A DNA stretch of 8,893 nucleotides from an uncultured Collinsella sp. (GTDB lineage: Bacteria > Actinomycetota > Coriobacteriia > Coriobacteriales > Coriobacteriaceae). Under the pieces are notes generated by a model, which was not told the origin of the DNA, ran no database searches, and worked only from the letters and a program-made list of their open reading frames with translations. Each line of letters begins with the position of its first letter. Positions within the stretch are counted from its first letter, which is position 1. The DNA lies in the NCBI GenBank assembly GCA_902478885.1, contig CABSMS010000079.1, forward strand, positions 1 to 8,893. The letters are read 5' to 3'. This document shows positions 1-6,432 of this stretch, piece by piece. Position numbers and translations under genes: made by a program.

Positions 1-46
1 AGATGAGCGCTAGTCTCGTGGGCTCGGAGATGTGTATAAGAGACAG
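1..46 (+). other. Nextera sequencing adapter with index (artefact)
   Basis: Bases 13-46 match the Illumina Nextera read-2 transposon adapter, and 28-46 are the 19-bp Tn5 mosaic end (AGATGTGTATAAGAGACAG). Bases 5-12 (GAGCGCTA) sit where the 8-base i7 index belongs; from memory this is the Nextera XT N723 index. Bases 1-4 (AGAT) are the end of the P7 primer. Translating this stretch gives peptides such as SLVGSEMCIRD, a known contaminant of protein databases. It is not part of the organism, and any gene start placed here (for example GTG at 32) is false. Confidence 0.98.
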
Positions 47-334
47 GGCTATATGCGCAGCTACATTTTCGACGCGATTTTTGCCGGCATCCACATTTGC
101 TTTAGCGGCTTTTTCGCTGCATACGGCAAGAGCTATATCGGCTTTGCGCACAACGTGCTGGCCGTGGCGCTCATTCGCGTGCCCGGCGCGTGGCTGCTGT
201 CGAACGCCTATTCCGACACGTTGTTTCCCATGGGCATCGCCTCGCCGTGCGGGTCGATTCTGTCGGCAGTCATTTGCGTGATGGCGTTTACCGTACTCAA
301 CCGCCGCGGAGCTTTTGACAAGTTGGCCGCGTAG
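47..334 (+). CDS. MATE family multidrug efflux transporter, C-terminal fragment
   Basis: This is the last 95 residues of an inner-membrane transporter of the MATE (NorM/DinF) type, which exports drugs or other organic cations in exchange for Na+ or H+. Visible are a loop and helix beginning RSYIFDAIFAGIHICFSGFF, a second hydrophobic helix (HNVLAVALIRVPGAWLLS) and a last one (GSILSAVICVMAFTVL) ending in a short basic tail (NRRGAFDKLAA). The Ser-Gly-Phe-Phe turn and the Arg-Val/Ile-Pro motif in the second-last helix are typical of the MATE C-terminal lobe. About 350 residues are missing upstream because the contig begins in adapter; the frame opens directly out of it, so the real start is not in the window. 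A MerR-type regulator follows 56 bp downstream on the same strand, which fits a drug-responsive pair. The family call is good; the substrate cannot be told. Confidence 0.82.
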   Translation, partial: GYMRSYIFDAIFAGIHICFSGFFAAYGKSYIGFAHNVLAVALIRVPGAWLLSNAYSDTLFPMGIASPCGSILSAVICVMAFTVLNRRGAFDKLAA

Positions 335-390
335 CGGGGCAACGCGAGCCTGGCGCCCCTCCCCTGTTTTTTACCGAAAGGAGCGGTCCC

Positions 391-1239
391 ATGACCGACT
401 CGCCAAGTGAACATACCGAGGGCCTGCTCCGCATTGGCGAGGTGGCGCGCCTGTTTAACCTGAGCGCGGGAACGCTACGTCATTACGAGCAGATGGGCTT
501 GCTGGACCCGGCGCACATCGATCCGGCAAGCGGGTACCGCTACTACGGATCGCGGCAGCTCTCCACCCTCAACACCATCAGCCACCTGCGCGTTCTTGAC
601 TTGCCGCTCGCACAAATCCGTGAGTTTGTGACCACGCGCGATGTGGACCTCATGCAGCGGCAGCTGGCCCAGCAGCAGGAGCTCATCGAGCGCAAGCGCT
701 GCGAGCTGGAGCGCGTGTCGCGCAAGATCGATAACCGGCTTGCCCTGCTGCACGATGCCCTGAGCACCGAGCTCGATACCATTTGTACAATCGATGCGCC
801 CGAGCTTCGCTGCGCCGTGTTGCGCGAACGCGTCAACCCTACCGACGCCTATGCGTTGGAGTGGCAGATTCGTCAACTGCAGAAGGGCCAGCACGAGACC
901 TTTGTCTTTCTGGGCAACTTGGGCGTTGGGATTAGCGCCGAGCGCCTGGCCGCCGGCGACTTTGACGGCTACGACGAGGTCTTTTTGCTGCTCGATGACA
1001 CCGATGAATACCTGGGCGATGTCGAGGTGCGACCCGCCGCGCGGTGCCTGACCATAAGCTTCCGCGGCACACACGGGCAAGCGGGCCCGCGCTATAAGCA
1101 GCTGCTCAGCTATATGCGCGAGCACGGCCTGGCACCCGCCGGTCCCTCACGCGAGATTGCCCTCATCGACGACATCATCAGCGACGATCCCGCGACCTAC
1201 GTGACGCAGATCACAGTGCCGGTCGCCCCGTCCAAATAA
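391..1239 (+). CDS. MerR family transcriptional regulator with GyrI-like effector domain (BmrR-like)
   Basis: A 282-residue drug-responsive type of transcription regulator. Residues 12-80 are the MerR winged helix: RIGEVARLFNLSAGTLRHYE, then GLLDP and the wing signature SGYRYY at 47-52. Residues 84-125 form a Gln/Glu/Arg-rich coiled coil for dimerisation. Residues 135-279 look like a GyrI/BmrR effector-binding domain, as in BmrR (about 278 aa). Where BmrR has its buried ligand-binding glutamate (YRVE), this protein appears to have Gln273 (YVTQ), so the ligand may not be a classic lipophilic cation; that alignment is by eye. The start is supported by AAAGGAG at 377-383, 7 nt before ATG. The MATE gene lies immediately upstream in the same direction, and by analogy with BmrR-Bmr this protein probably controls it. 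Members of this family activate by untwisting promoters with a 19-20 bp spacer, but the MATE promoter is off the contig. Confidence 0.93.
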   Translation: MTDSPSEHTEGLLRIGEVARLFNLSAGTLRHYEQMGLLDPAHIDPASGYRYYGSRQLSTLNTISHLRVLDLPLAQIREFVTTRDVDLMQRQLAQQQELIERKRCELERVSRKIDNRLALLHDALSTELDTICTIDAPELRCAVLRERVNPTDAYALEWQIRQLQKGQHETFVFLGNLGVGISAERLAAGDFDGYDEVFLLLDDTDEYLGDVEVRPAARCLTISFRGTHGQAGPRYKQLLSYMREHGLAPAGPSREIALIDDIISDDPATYVTQITVPVAPSK

Positions 1240-1282
1240 GAACCGCCCGGAAGGCAGTTCAATCATGCTTTCCGGGCGGTTC
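1240..1282. terminator. Bidirectional Rho-independent terminator between convergent genes
   Basis: A 17-bp hairpin with 13 perfect outer pairs (GAACCGCCCGGAA against TTCCGGGCGGTTC), one G-U and three more pairs inside, and a 9-nt loop at 1257-1265. It begins right after the regulator's stop codon and ends 21 bp before the ligA stop. T-rich stretches follow on both strands (TTCAATTT on plus, TTATTTGG on minus), so it can end both convergent transcripts. Confidence 0.9.
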
Positions 1283-1303
1283 TTCAATTTGGTTATCAAT
1301 GCG

Positions 1304-3532
1304 CTAAGCCTCCGGCACCTCACCAGTCGCCAAGATCTGCTCGAGTGCGTCCTCGTCCAGCACGGGTACGCCCAGCTGCTCGGCCTTGGTGAGCTTGGAG
1401 CCCGCTTTGGGGCCGGCGACCAGATAGCTCGTCTTCTTTGACACACTGCCCGAGACCTTGGCACCAAGCACCTTGAGCGCCGCGCCCGCCTCGTCGCGGG
1501 TGCGGTTGACGAGCGTGCCTGTCAGCACGAAGGTCAGACCCGCGAGTGGCTGTGCGTCGGCGAGCTCGCCCGCCACGCCAGCGTCGGCTGCGGCTTGCGC
1601 GTGCGCAGCGCCCAAGTCGACCTCGAGCGAAAGGCCCGCCTGGCGCAGACGTTCCAGCACGGCAAGGTTCTCGGGCACGGCCAGGAACTGCTTGACGCTC
1701 GCCGCAATCTTGGGACCGATGCCCTCGCACTCGGCGATGTCCTCTTCGCTCGCCAAAATGAGCTTGTCAATCGACAGGAATCGCTCAGCGATGACCTCGC
1801 CCACGCTCTTGCCCACGTGGCGGATACCCAGGGCAAACAGCACGCGACCGAGCGGCTGGCTCTTGGACTTGTTGAGCTCGGCGATGATTTTCTCGGCCGT
1901 CTTGAGGCCCACCGGAATGGGATCGCCCTTCTTAACGCCCTTTTTGCTGTTGGAGCTGGCATAGGTGCGCCCCGTGTCCAGTCCAGCGATGTCGTCGACC
2001 GTAAGCTGGTAGAAGTCCGCGACATCGTGGATCAGGCCAGCGGCGATCATCTTGTCGACGATCTCGTCGCCAAGGCCGTCGACGTCCATGCAGCCGCGGC
2101 TCACCCAGTGGAGCAGGCGCTCCTTGAGCTGTGCGGGGCAGTCGATGGAGACGCAACGGTAGGCGACCTCACCATCCTCGTGGACCACGGGGCTGCCGCA
2201 CACGGGGCAGACCTCGGGCATGTGCCAGTCGATCGAATCGGCCGGGCGCTTGTCGAGCACCGGGCCCACGACCTCGGGAATTACGTCGCCTGCCTTGTGC
2301 ACGATGATAGTGTCGCCCTCGCGCACGTTTTTGCGACGGATCTCGTCGATGTTGTGCAGCGTGGCGCGCGCGATGGTGGAGCCGGCGACCGTCACCGGAT
2401 CGAACTCGGCGACCGGCGTGAGCACACCGGTGCGGCCCACCTGGATGCGAATTTCGCGCAGGACGGTCTGCTTTTCCTCGGGCGGGAACTTAAAGGCAAT
2501 GGCCCAGCGCGGTGCGCGGGCGGTAAAGCCCAGGTCGAGCTGCTGCTGAAAGCTGTCGACCTTTACGACCACGCCGTCGATGTCGTAATCCAGGTCGCCG
2601 CGGTGCTCGAGGGCCCGGGCGCAGAACTCGTGAACCTCGGCGGGTGTGGCGCAACGGGCAACGTTAGGGTTGACGCTAAAGCCGGCGCTACGCAGCCAAT
2701 CGAGGAACTCGCGCTGGCTGTGGACGTGCAGCGGGTCGGTATCGGCGATGGCATAGATAAAGGTGGCAAGGTCGCGGCGCGCCGTGACCTTGGGATCCTT
2801 CTGACGTAGGCTGCCGGCGGCAGCGTTGCGTGGGTTGGCGAAGGGATCGCGACCCTCGGCATCGGCCTCTTCATTCAGACGAACAAAGCTGCCCTTGGGC
2901 ATATAGACCTCACCGCGTACCTCGATGGTGCGCTCGCGGTCGGCGCCCATGTGGGCGAGCGCCGCCTCGGACAGATGCATGGGCACGTCCTTGATGGTGC
3001 GCACGTTGAGCGACACATCCTCACCCGTTGTGCCGTCACCGCGCGTAGCGGCGCGCACAAAGGTGCCGTTTTGGTAAGTAAGCGCCACGCCCAAGCCGTC
3101 AATCTTGAGCTCGCAGGTATAGGTAACGTTGCCGGCGCCGAGCGCATCCTCGGTGCGCTGGAGCCATGCGTCGAGTTCGTCCAGATCCATGGCATCGTCC
3201 ATGGAATACATGCGTGCCATGTGCGTGACCGGCGTAAACTGCTCGCTCACGTAGCCGCCCACGCGCTGGGTATAGCTGTCGGGCGCTACCAGATCGGGGT
3301 AGGTCGCCTCGATTTCCTGCAGCTCAACGAGCATTTTGTCAAAGGCGGCGTCCGTGATCTCGGGCGCGTCGAGCATGTAGTAGCGATAGGCGTGGTAATC
3401 GAGCTCGTGGCGCAGCTCGGCCGCACGCGCTGCCGCCTGGGCACGGGCGTCGGCCGGTGCGGCGACATCCGCGCTCGCGGGCGTTTCGGTATCGATGTCC
3501 ACGCCGTCACCAAACAGGCTCGATTGCTCCAT
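1304..3532 (-). CDS. ligA: NAD-dependent DNA ligase LigA
   Basis: A 742-residue NAD+-dependent DNA ligase, which seals nicks in replication and repair through an enzyme-AMP intermediate. Domain Ia lies around 38-95 (YHAYRYYMLDAPEITDAAFD). The adenylation motif is KIDG with catalytic Lys143. Later nucleotidyltransferase motifs include RGEVYMP (206-212) and DGVVVKV (319-325). An OB fold follows at about 350-430, then a zinc finger with Cys442, Cys445, Cys460 and Cys465, helix-hairpin-helix repeats (about 480-620) and a C-terminal BRCT domain (662-742). It is longer than E. coli LigA (671 aa) because of an N-terminal extension of about 38 residues rich in Ala and Asp and an insert around 519-540 in the HhH region. 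GAAGGAG at 3540-3546, 7 nt from ATG, fixes the start. It appears monocistronic: a terminator lies on each side and the next gene upstream has its own. Confidence 0.98.
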   Translation of the reverse strand: MEQSSLFGDGVDIDTETPASADVAAPADARAQAAARAAELRHELDYHAYRYYMLDAPEITDAAFDKMLVELQEIEATYPDLVAPDSYTQRVGGYVSEQFTPVTHMARMYSMDDAMDLDELDAWLQRTEDALGAGNVTYTCELKIDGLGVALTYQNGTFVRAATRGDGTTGEDVSLNVRTIKDVPMHLSEAALAHMGADRERTIEVRGEVYMPKGSFVRLNEEADAEGRDPFANPRNAAAGSLRQKDPKVTARRDLATFIYAIADTDPLHVHSQREFLDWLRSAGFSVNPNVARCATPAEVHEFCARALEHRGDLDYDIDGVVVKVDSFQQQLDLGFTARAPRWAIAFKFPPEEKQTVLREIRIQVGRTGVLTPVAEFDPVTVAGSTIARATLHNIDEIRRKNVREGDTIIVHKAGDVIPEVVGPVLDKRPADSIDWHMPEVCPVCGSPVVHEDGEVAYRCVSIDCPAQLKERLLHWVSRGCMDVDGLGDEIVDKMIAAGLIHDVADFYQLTVDDIAGLDTGRTYASSNSKKGVKKGDPIPVGLKTAEKIIAELNKSKSQPLGRVLFALGIRHVGKSVGEVIAERFLSIDKLILASEEDIAECEGIGPKIAASVKQFLAVPENLAVLERLRQAGLSLEVDLGAAHAQAAADAGVAGELADAQPLAGLTFVLTGTLVNRTRDEAGAALKVLGAKVSGSVSKKTSYLVAGPKAGSKLTKAEQLGVPVLDEDALEQILATGEVPEA

Positions 3533-3642
3533 AGCGGCACTCCTTCGCTCGATTTCAAACGGATACTAGAGTACCACCGGTCGCAAAGGGGCCGAATAGC
3601 GGTCTCAAACCGCACCGAATCGGCAGCGGCCGGACCGGGGTG

Positions 3643-3654
3643 GATCGCGCGATC
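3643..3654. repeat. 12-bp perfect palindrome upstream of ligA
   Basis: GATCGCGCGATC is a perfect 12-bp palindrome in the 185-bp gap between ligA and the htrA terminator, about 110 bp before the ligA start. It could be an operator or part of a small dispersed palindromic element. Nothing in the sequence decides which. Confidence 0.4.
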
Positions 3655-3679
3655 AAACCATGCCCTTGCCGTTTCTAAA

Positions 3680-3709
3680 TGATCCGTTTCCTCCGTCCCC
3701 AACGGATCA
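3680..3709. repeat. Inverted repeat (9-bp stem, 12-nt loop) upstream of ligA
   Basis: TGATCCGTT (3680-3688) pairs perfectly with AACGGATCA (3701-3709). It directly adjoins the T-tract of the htrA terminator, so the minus-strand transcript would meet two hairpins in a row. No clear U-tract follows this second one, so it is better read as a palindromic element or backup structure than as an independent terminator. Confidence 0.5.
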
Positions 3710-3753
3710 ATAAGAAAAGAGGGGCTGCCCCGCGTTGGCGGAACAGCCCCTCT
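3709..3753 (-). terminator. Rho-independent terminator of the HtrA-type protease gene
   Basis: Ten perfect pairs (AGAGGGGCTG at 3718-3727 with CAGCCCCTCT at 3744-3753) are topped by a second 4-bp stem (CCGC/GCGG, loop GTTG) across a 2x2 internal loop. Read on the minus strand it is followed by TTTTCTTATT. It lies 26 nt beyond the protease stop codon. Confidence 0.93.
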
Positions 3754-3779
3754 GGCATTGGTATGTGCGAAACGGCTCG

Positions 3780-5243
3780 TTAGAAACCCTGACCGTAGCC
3801 CTGACCCTGGCCCTGCTGGCCCAGCAGCTCCTCCAGATACTGGCGCAGCTGCTCATCGGTAATACCGCCGTTGCCGGTGTCGGTCGCGCTGTCGTCCTGC
3901 TGCTGGTTCTGCAGCTTCTCGTCGGAGCCCAGCTCGACGGTGACCTTCTTCTCGTCCTTGCCGCGCATAAGCGTAATCTCGACCTTCTCGCCCACCTCGT
4001 GGCTGCGCAGCGCGATGATCAGGCCGTCGGCGCTCGTGATCTCGTCGTCGCCCAGCTTGGTAATGACATCGCCCTCTTGGATGCCAGCCTTGGCGGCGGG
4101 ACCGTTCTCGACGACGCTCGCCACGTACGCGCCGCTGTCGGTGCTCAGCTTGTTGGTACGGGCATTGAGCGCATTGACGCTCGAAAGCGTGGCGCCCAGG
4201 TACGGGTGCACCGGCGTCTTACCGCCGATAATCTGGTCAGCGATGTTCTTGGCATAGTTGACCGGAATGGCAAAGCCCACGCCCGAGCTGGAGCCCGAGT
4301 AGCTCTCGATGAGCGAATTGATACCCACGAGCTCGCCGTTGTCGTTGACGAGCGCGCCACCGGAGTTGCCCGGGTTGATGGCGGCATCGGTCTGGATCAT
4401 GTTGGCATAGATGGTGTTACCGCTGGTAGAACTCATGGCCGTGGAGCGATACAGCGCCGACACAATGCCCGTGGAGACAGACTGCTCGTTGCCGAACGGC
4501 GAACCGATGGCCATAACCCACTCGCCCACGTTGAGCTTGGAGGAGTCACCGATCTCGATCGGCGTAAGCTTGGAGGCGTCGGCGTCCTTGAGCTTGATGA
4601 CGGCCAGGTCGCTCGAAGCATCGTTGCCCACGAACTCGGCCTCGTAGGTGGTGCCGTCGTCCATGGTCACCACGTACTGGTCGTAACCATCGACCACGTG
4701 GTTGTTGGTGAGGATGTGGCCCTCGGTATCGAGCACCACGCCCGAACCGACGCTGCCCGAACCATCCGACTCGTCGGCAGACTGCGAAAGCGAGCCATTC
4801 TGGCTGCCGCTCGAAGTGGCGGTAATGGAAACCACGGAGGGCAGGGCCTTGGCAGAAACGGCCTCGGCCAGCGTGGTGTCCTCGGAATCAATCGTAATCT
4901 TTTGCGTCGACGAGCCAGATGCGCCCGCCGTCACGGCATTCTTTCCGCCGCCAATGTTGAGCGTGCCGCTCATAATGAGCGCAATGACCAGCAGGGCGCC
5001 GCAGGCGCAGCCGGCAAGTGCCGTAATAAAGATCGGCAGCTTTTTGGTCTTGGTCTTGACCACCGTGTGCTTGTTCACGACCTGCTGGCCACCCAGCGGC
5101 TGGCCGGTCTGCGTGTCGTAGGCCTGCACGTAAGGAATGTTGTTGCCATCGGCAGGCGTCGACTCTACCTGCACACGCGGCTGCTGTTGGGTCTCGCCGG
5201 CGTTGCCCGCATCCTGGGGACGCTGGGAATCGTACTCGCTCAT
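3780..5243 (-). CDS. Membrane-anchored trypsin-like serine protease with PDZ domain (HtrA/DegP family)
   Basis: A 487-residue envelope quality-control protease. Residues 1-68 form a Gln-rich cytoplasmic N-terminus, 69-91 one membrane anchor (IFITALAGCACGALLVIALI), and the rest lies outside. The S1 protease domain spans about 120-335 with the triad His182 (TNNHVV), Asp212 (SSDLAVI) and Ser294 (GNSGGAL). A PDZ domain follows at about 345-440 (YLGATL; GPAAKAGIQEGDVI). The C-terminus is a Gln/Gly tail (GQQGQGQGYGQGF). Start choice: the frame stays open to a TTG at 5282, but that start would cut through a hairpin and lacks a ribosome site, whereas ATG at 5243 has GAAAGGAT at 5251-5258, 7 nt upstream. 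Family members degrade or chaperone misfolded exported proteins. No CtsR, CIRCE or CssR-type operator was recognised upstream. The gene has its own terminator and probably its own promoter. Confidence 0.96.
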   Translation of the reverse strand: MSEYDSQRPQDAGNAGETQQQPRVQVESTPADGNNIPYVQAYDTQTGQPLGGQQVVNKHTVVKTKTKKLPIFITALAGCACGALLVIALIMSGTLNIGGGKNAVTAGASGSSTQKITIDSEDTTLAEAVSAKALPSVVSITATSSGSQNGSLSQSADESDGSGSVGSGVVLDTEGHILTNNHVVDGYDQYVVTMDDGTTYEAEFVGNDASSDLAVIKLKDADASKLTPIEIGDSSKLNVGEWVMAIGSPFGNEQSVSTGIVSALYRSTAMSSTSGNTIYANMIQTDAAINPGNSGGALVNDNGELVGINSLIESYSGSSSGVGFAIPVNYAKNIADQIIGGKTPVHPYLGATLSSVNALNARTNKLSTDSGAYVASVVENGPAAKAGIQEGDVITKLGDDEITSADGLIIALRSHEVGEKVEITLMRGKDEKKVTVELGSDEKLQNQQQDDSATDTGNGGITDEQLRQYLEELLGQQGQGQGYGQGF

Positions 5244-5272
5244 AGCTGCGATCCTTTCGTCAAATAACCAAA

Positions 5273-5296
5273 GGCCCGCCAAACATGTGGCGGGCC
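5273..5296. promoter_or_regulatory. GC-rich hairpin in the leader of the HtrA-type gene
   Basis: GGCCCGCC (5273-5280) pairs perfectly with GGCGGGCC (5289-5296), with one further A-T pair and a 6-nt loop. It lies 29 nt before the protease start codon. On the minus strand TTTGGTTATTTG follows, so it could be a terminator for transcripts arriving from the small genes upstream, or a leader or attenuator element of the protease mRNA itself. The two cannot be separated from sequence alone. Confidence 0.6.
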
Positions 5297-5366
5297 ATCA
5301 TTGTTCACGTTGAGTTGTACCCCAAGCTGGGCAGTCCCGAGCACTAGATGCCAAGATTTCAGCTTT

Positions 5367-5395
5367 GTTTAAGTAATACCTTGCTTGTAGGTCAA
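5367..5395 (-). promoter_or_regulatory. Candidate sigma-A promoter for the HtrA-type gene
   Basis: On the minus strand TTGACC (5390-5395) is followed, after 17 nt, by TTAAAC (5367-5372). The -35 box matches 5 of 6; the -10 box only 3 of 6. It lies just beyond the stop of the last small reading frame and about 125 nt before the protease start, so position is in its favour and the -10 box against. Confidence 0.35.
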
Positions 5396-5401
5396 TTCGT
5401 T

Positions 5402-5648
5402 TTATTCCATTTTGTCTATTCGATACAACAGTCGATAGCAAAACTCACGGCTTCGCTCTCTGGCGTGAAAAAGTCTCTCTGCTTCTTGTTCGCGTTTTTT
5501 CATTGCCATTTTCATCTCTGACCACCGTGTCAACCACGAGCGTCAATCACTTCCGAGCGTCCGGCAGCTCCAAGGCTTCTGCCATCCCAGCTCGCATCAA
5601 AATGGGAACTCCTGCCATCAGGCCTAAGAGCTGCTTCCCATCAATCAT
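5402..5648 (-). pseudogene. Possible broken small gene (about 80 codons; one stop, one frame shift)
   Basis: I do not recognise this family. From ATG at 5648 a frame reads 33 codons (MIDGKQLLGLMAGVPILMRA to LPDARK), hits TGA at 5547-5549, continues coding-like in the same frame (LTLVVDTVVRDENGNEK), and at a run of six A's on the minus strand (5495-5500) the coding look passes to the +1 frame (KREQEAERLFHARERSREF to IDKME), ending at TAA 5402-5404. Repairing one stop and one base gives a smooth protein of about 81 residues with a charged helical C-terminus. An AAGGGG ribosome site stands 8 nt before the ATG, which follows the stop of the preceding small gene by 3 nt, as in a coupled operon. 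Alternatively two tiny genes are real: 5547-5648 (33 aa) and 5402-5515 (37 aa). The broken-gene reading rests on coding appearance alone. Confidence 0.45.
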
Positions 5649-5651
5649 TCT

Positions 5652-6008
5652 TCATTCCCCTTGTCTACTTGATTTGGCTTTCTCAGCTGAATGAGGATAT
5701 AGAACAGTCCCGTCAAGTTCCTCATCTTCCACAAAAACTAGAATCCATTTTTCACCTGCCTTCAACCCTGCAACATATCCGGAACTTGACTTGCGACGCA
5801 TATCAATCTTTTTATGGCAACCACTTGGCATCAACGCCTCAAATTGCCCGTTATGAACATCCGATAGAGTGCGAACTTCGATCGCAACAACCGTGTCGTT
5901 TTCTCCCCCATTAGTCGCCCCTAGCAGGGACAAAATCACTGCAGCGACCAAGGCAAGAAAAAGAACCAGTAGGGGTATTGCCCTTCTAATGAACTTGTCG
6001 CCATTCAC
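5652..6008 (-). CDS. Hypothetical small membrane-anchored protein
   Basis: A 118-residue protein of no family I recognise. Residues 3-9 are basic (DKFIRRA), 10-31 form one membrane helix (IPLLVLFLALVAAVILSLLG), and 40-105 look like a small beta-rich domain facing outside, with motifs VVAIEVRTLSDV, SGYVAGLKAGEKWILVFVED and DGTVLYPHS and a single Cys64. The C-terminus is charged. I chose GTG at 6006-6008: AAGGGGTGAT, a strong anti-16S match, ends 7 nt before it. An upstream TTG at 6029 lies before that site and lacks one. The stop of the upstream reading frame falls inside this ribosome site and the next ATG follows 3 nt after this stop, suggesting a tightly packed operon. The base composition is much more AT-rich than neighbouring housekeeping genes, which suggests acquisition or relaxed selection. 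Confidence 0.65.
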   Translation of the reverse strand: MNGDKFIRRAIPLLVLFLALVAAVILSLLGATNGGENDTVVAIEVRTLSDVHNGQFEALMPSGCHKKIDMRRKSSSGYVAGLKAGEKWILVFVEDEELDGTVLYPHSAEKAKSSRQGE

Positions 6009-6016
6009 GAGTACAA

Positions 6017-6344
6017 TCACCCCTTGCAATATGTTCCGTCGTGAGCCGTGTAAATTGATACGTCATATGGAAGAAACTGCAGCCGGTTTATCCATCCGTT
6101 CCAAACCACAAGCAGGTACTTCTTGGCATTTGAGTATGTGGTATGCATTGCCACATAGCCCACAACTGCCATTGCGCACCCGCTGCCATTTGACCGGAGC
6201 CTCCCAGAGAAAACATTGCCGAAACGCGCATGCGTAGGTTTTCGTCTCTTTGATAACTTCTGTTTGCGTTGGCGTTATCATTCCCGAAATCGTTTTGCTC
6301 GCATCAACAACATATCCCTGTTTATACAAATCCTTGGCAGGTAA
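6017..6344 (-). pseudogene. Possible frameshifted small gene upstream of the membrane protein
   Basis: I do not recognise this gene. One frame, open from 6344, reads well at first (KDLYKQGYVVDASKTISGMI, then TQTEVIKETKTY). Around 6220-6235 the coding look passes to the +1 frame, which continues GNVFSGRLRSNG, then AMAVVGYVAMHTTYSNAKKY, LLVVWNGWINRLQFLPYDVS and DGTYCKG, and stops at TGA 6017-6019 inside the ribosome site of the next gene. Alternatively the first frame runs on to 6063 (88 aa from TTG 6329, ending in a Cys-rich tail with CGLCG), or only a 51-codon ORF from ATG 6172 (6017-6172) is translated. No good ribosome site precedes TTG 6329. A TAG at 6345-6347 closes the frame upstream, so any longer original N-terminus is gone. 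The broken-gene reading is an inference from coding appearance. Confidence 0.4.
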
Positions 6345-6432
6345 CTAAATGATATTCGCTAGATAGTGCTATACGTTTGATATTGTTTTTACTGACACAC
6401 TTTTAATCGATGAAAGGTCCTCTTTTCACCCT
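6345..6432. other. AT-rich gap with no recognised gene
   Basis: I see no open frame with a ribosome site and no convincing promoter here. It would have to carry the promoter of the minus-strand small-gene cluster, because the glnA operon terminator lies just beyond it, but no clear -35/-10 pair stands out. Confidence 0.5.

Noticed and set aside
3..281. A 92-codon frame starting in the adapter
   Set aside because: It begins with adapter-derived SLVGSEMCIRD and runs out of frame with the MATE transporter coding sequence.
336..372. Hairpin-like GGGGC...GCCCC followed by six T's after the MATE stop
   Set aside because: Only five pairs with a long loop, and the T-run is separated from the stem by several bases; too weak to call a terminator between the MATE and MerR genes.
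1595..2809. A 404-codon plus-strand open frame inside ligA
   Set aside because: It lies antisense to a full set of LigA domains; long antisense frames are expected at this GC content, and there is no ribosome site or recognisable domain.
3563..3568. TAGTAT (minus strand) as a ligA -10 box
   Set aside because: No acceptable -35 box at 16-18 nt spacing.
3286..3702. A 138-codon minus-strand frame overlapping the ligA start
   Set aside because: It starts at TTG inside the inverted repeat, has no ribosome site and overlaps the well-supported N-terminus of LigA in another frame.
3735..5267. A 510-codon plus-strand open frame across the protease gene
   Set aside because: It is antisense to an intact catalytic triad and PDZ domain, and its translation is the low-complexity Val/Leu/Arg/His mix typical of an antisense shadow.
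5547..5654. In-frame TGA codons as UGA recoding or selenocysteine
   Set aside because: No selenocysteine element was recognised downstream, other genes in the window end normally at UGA-free or clear stops, and decay explains the pattern more simply.
6063..6329. 88-codon frame as a zinc-ribbon protein (CGLCG and other cysteines)
   Set aside because: The Cys spacing does not form a clean pair of CxxC knuckles, the TTG start lacks a proper ribosome site, and the second half looks better coded in the +1 frame.
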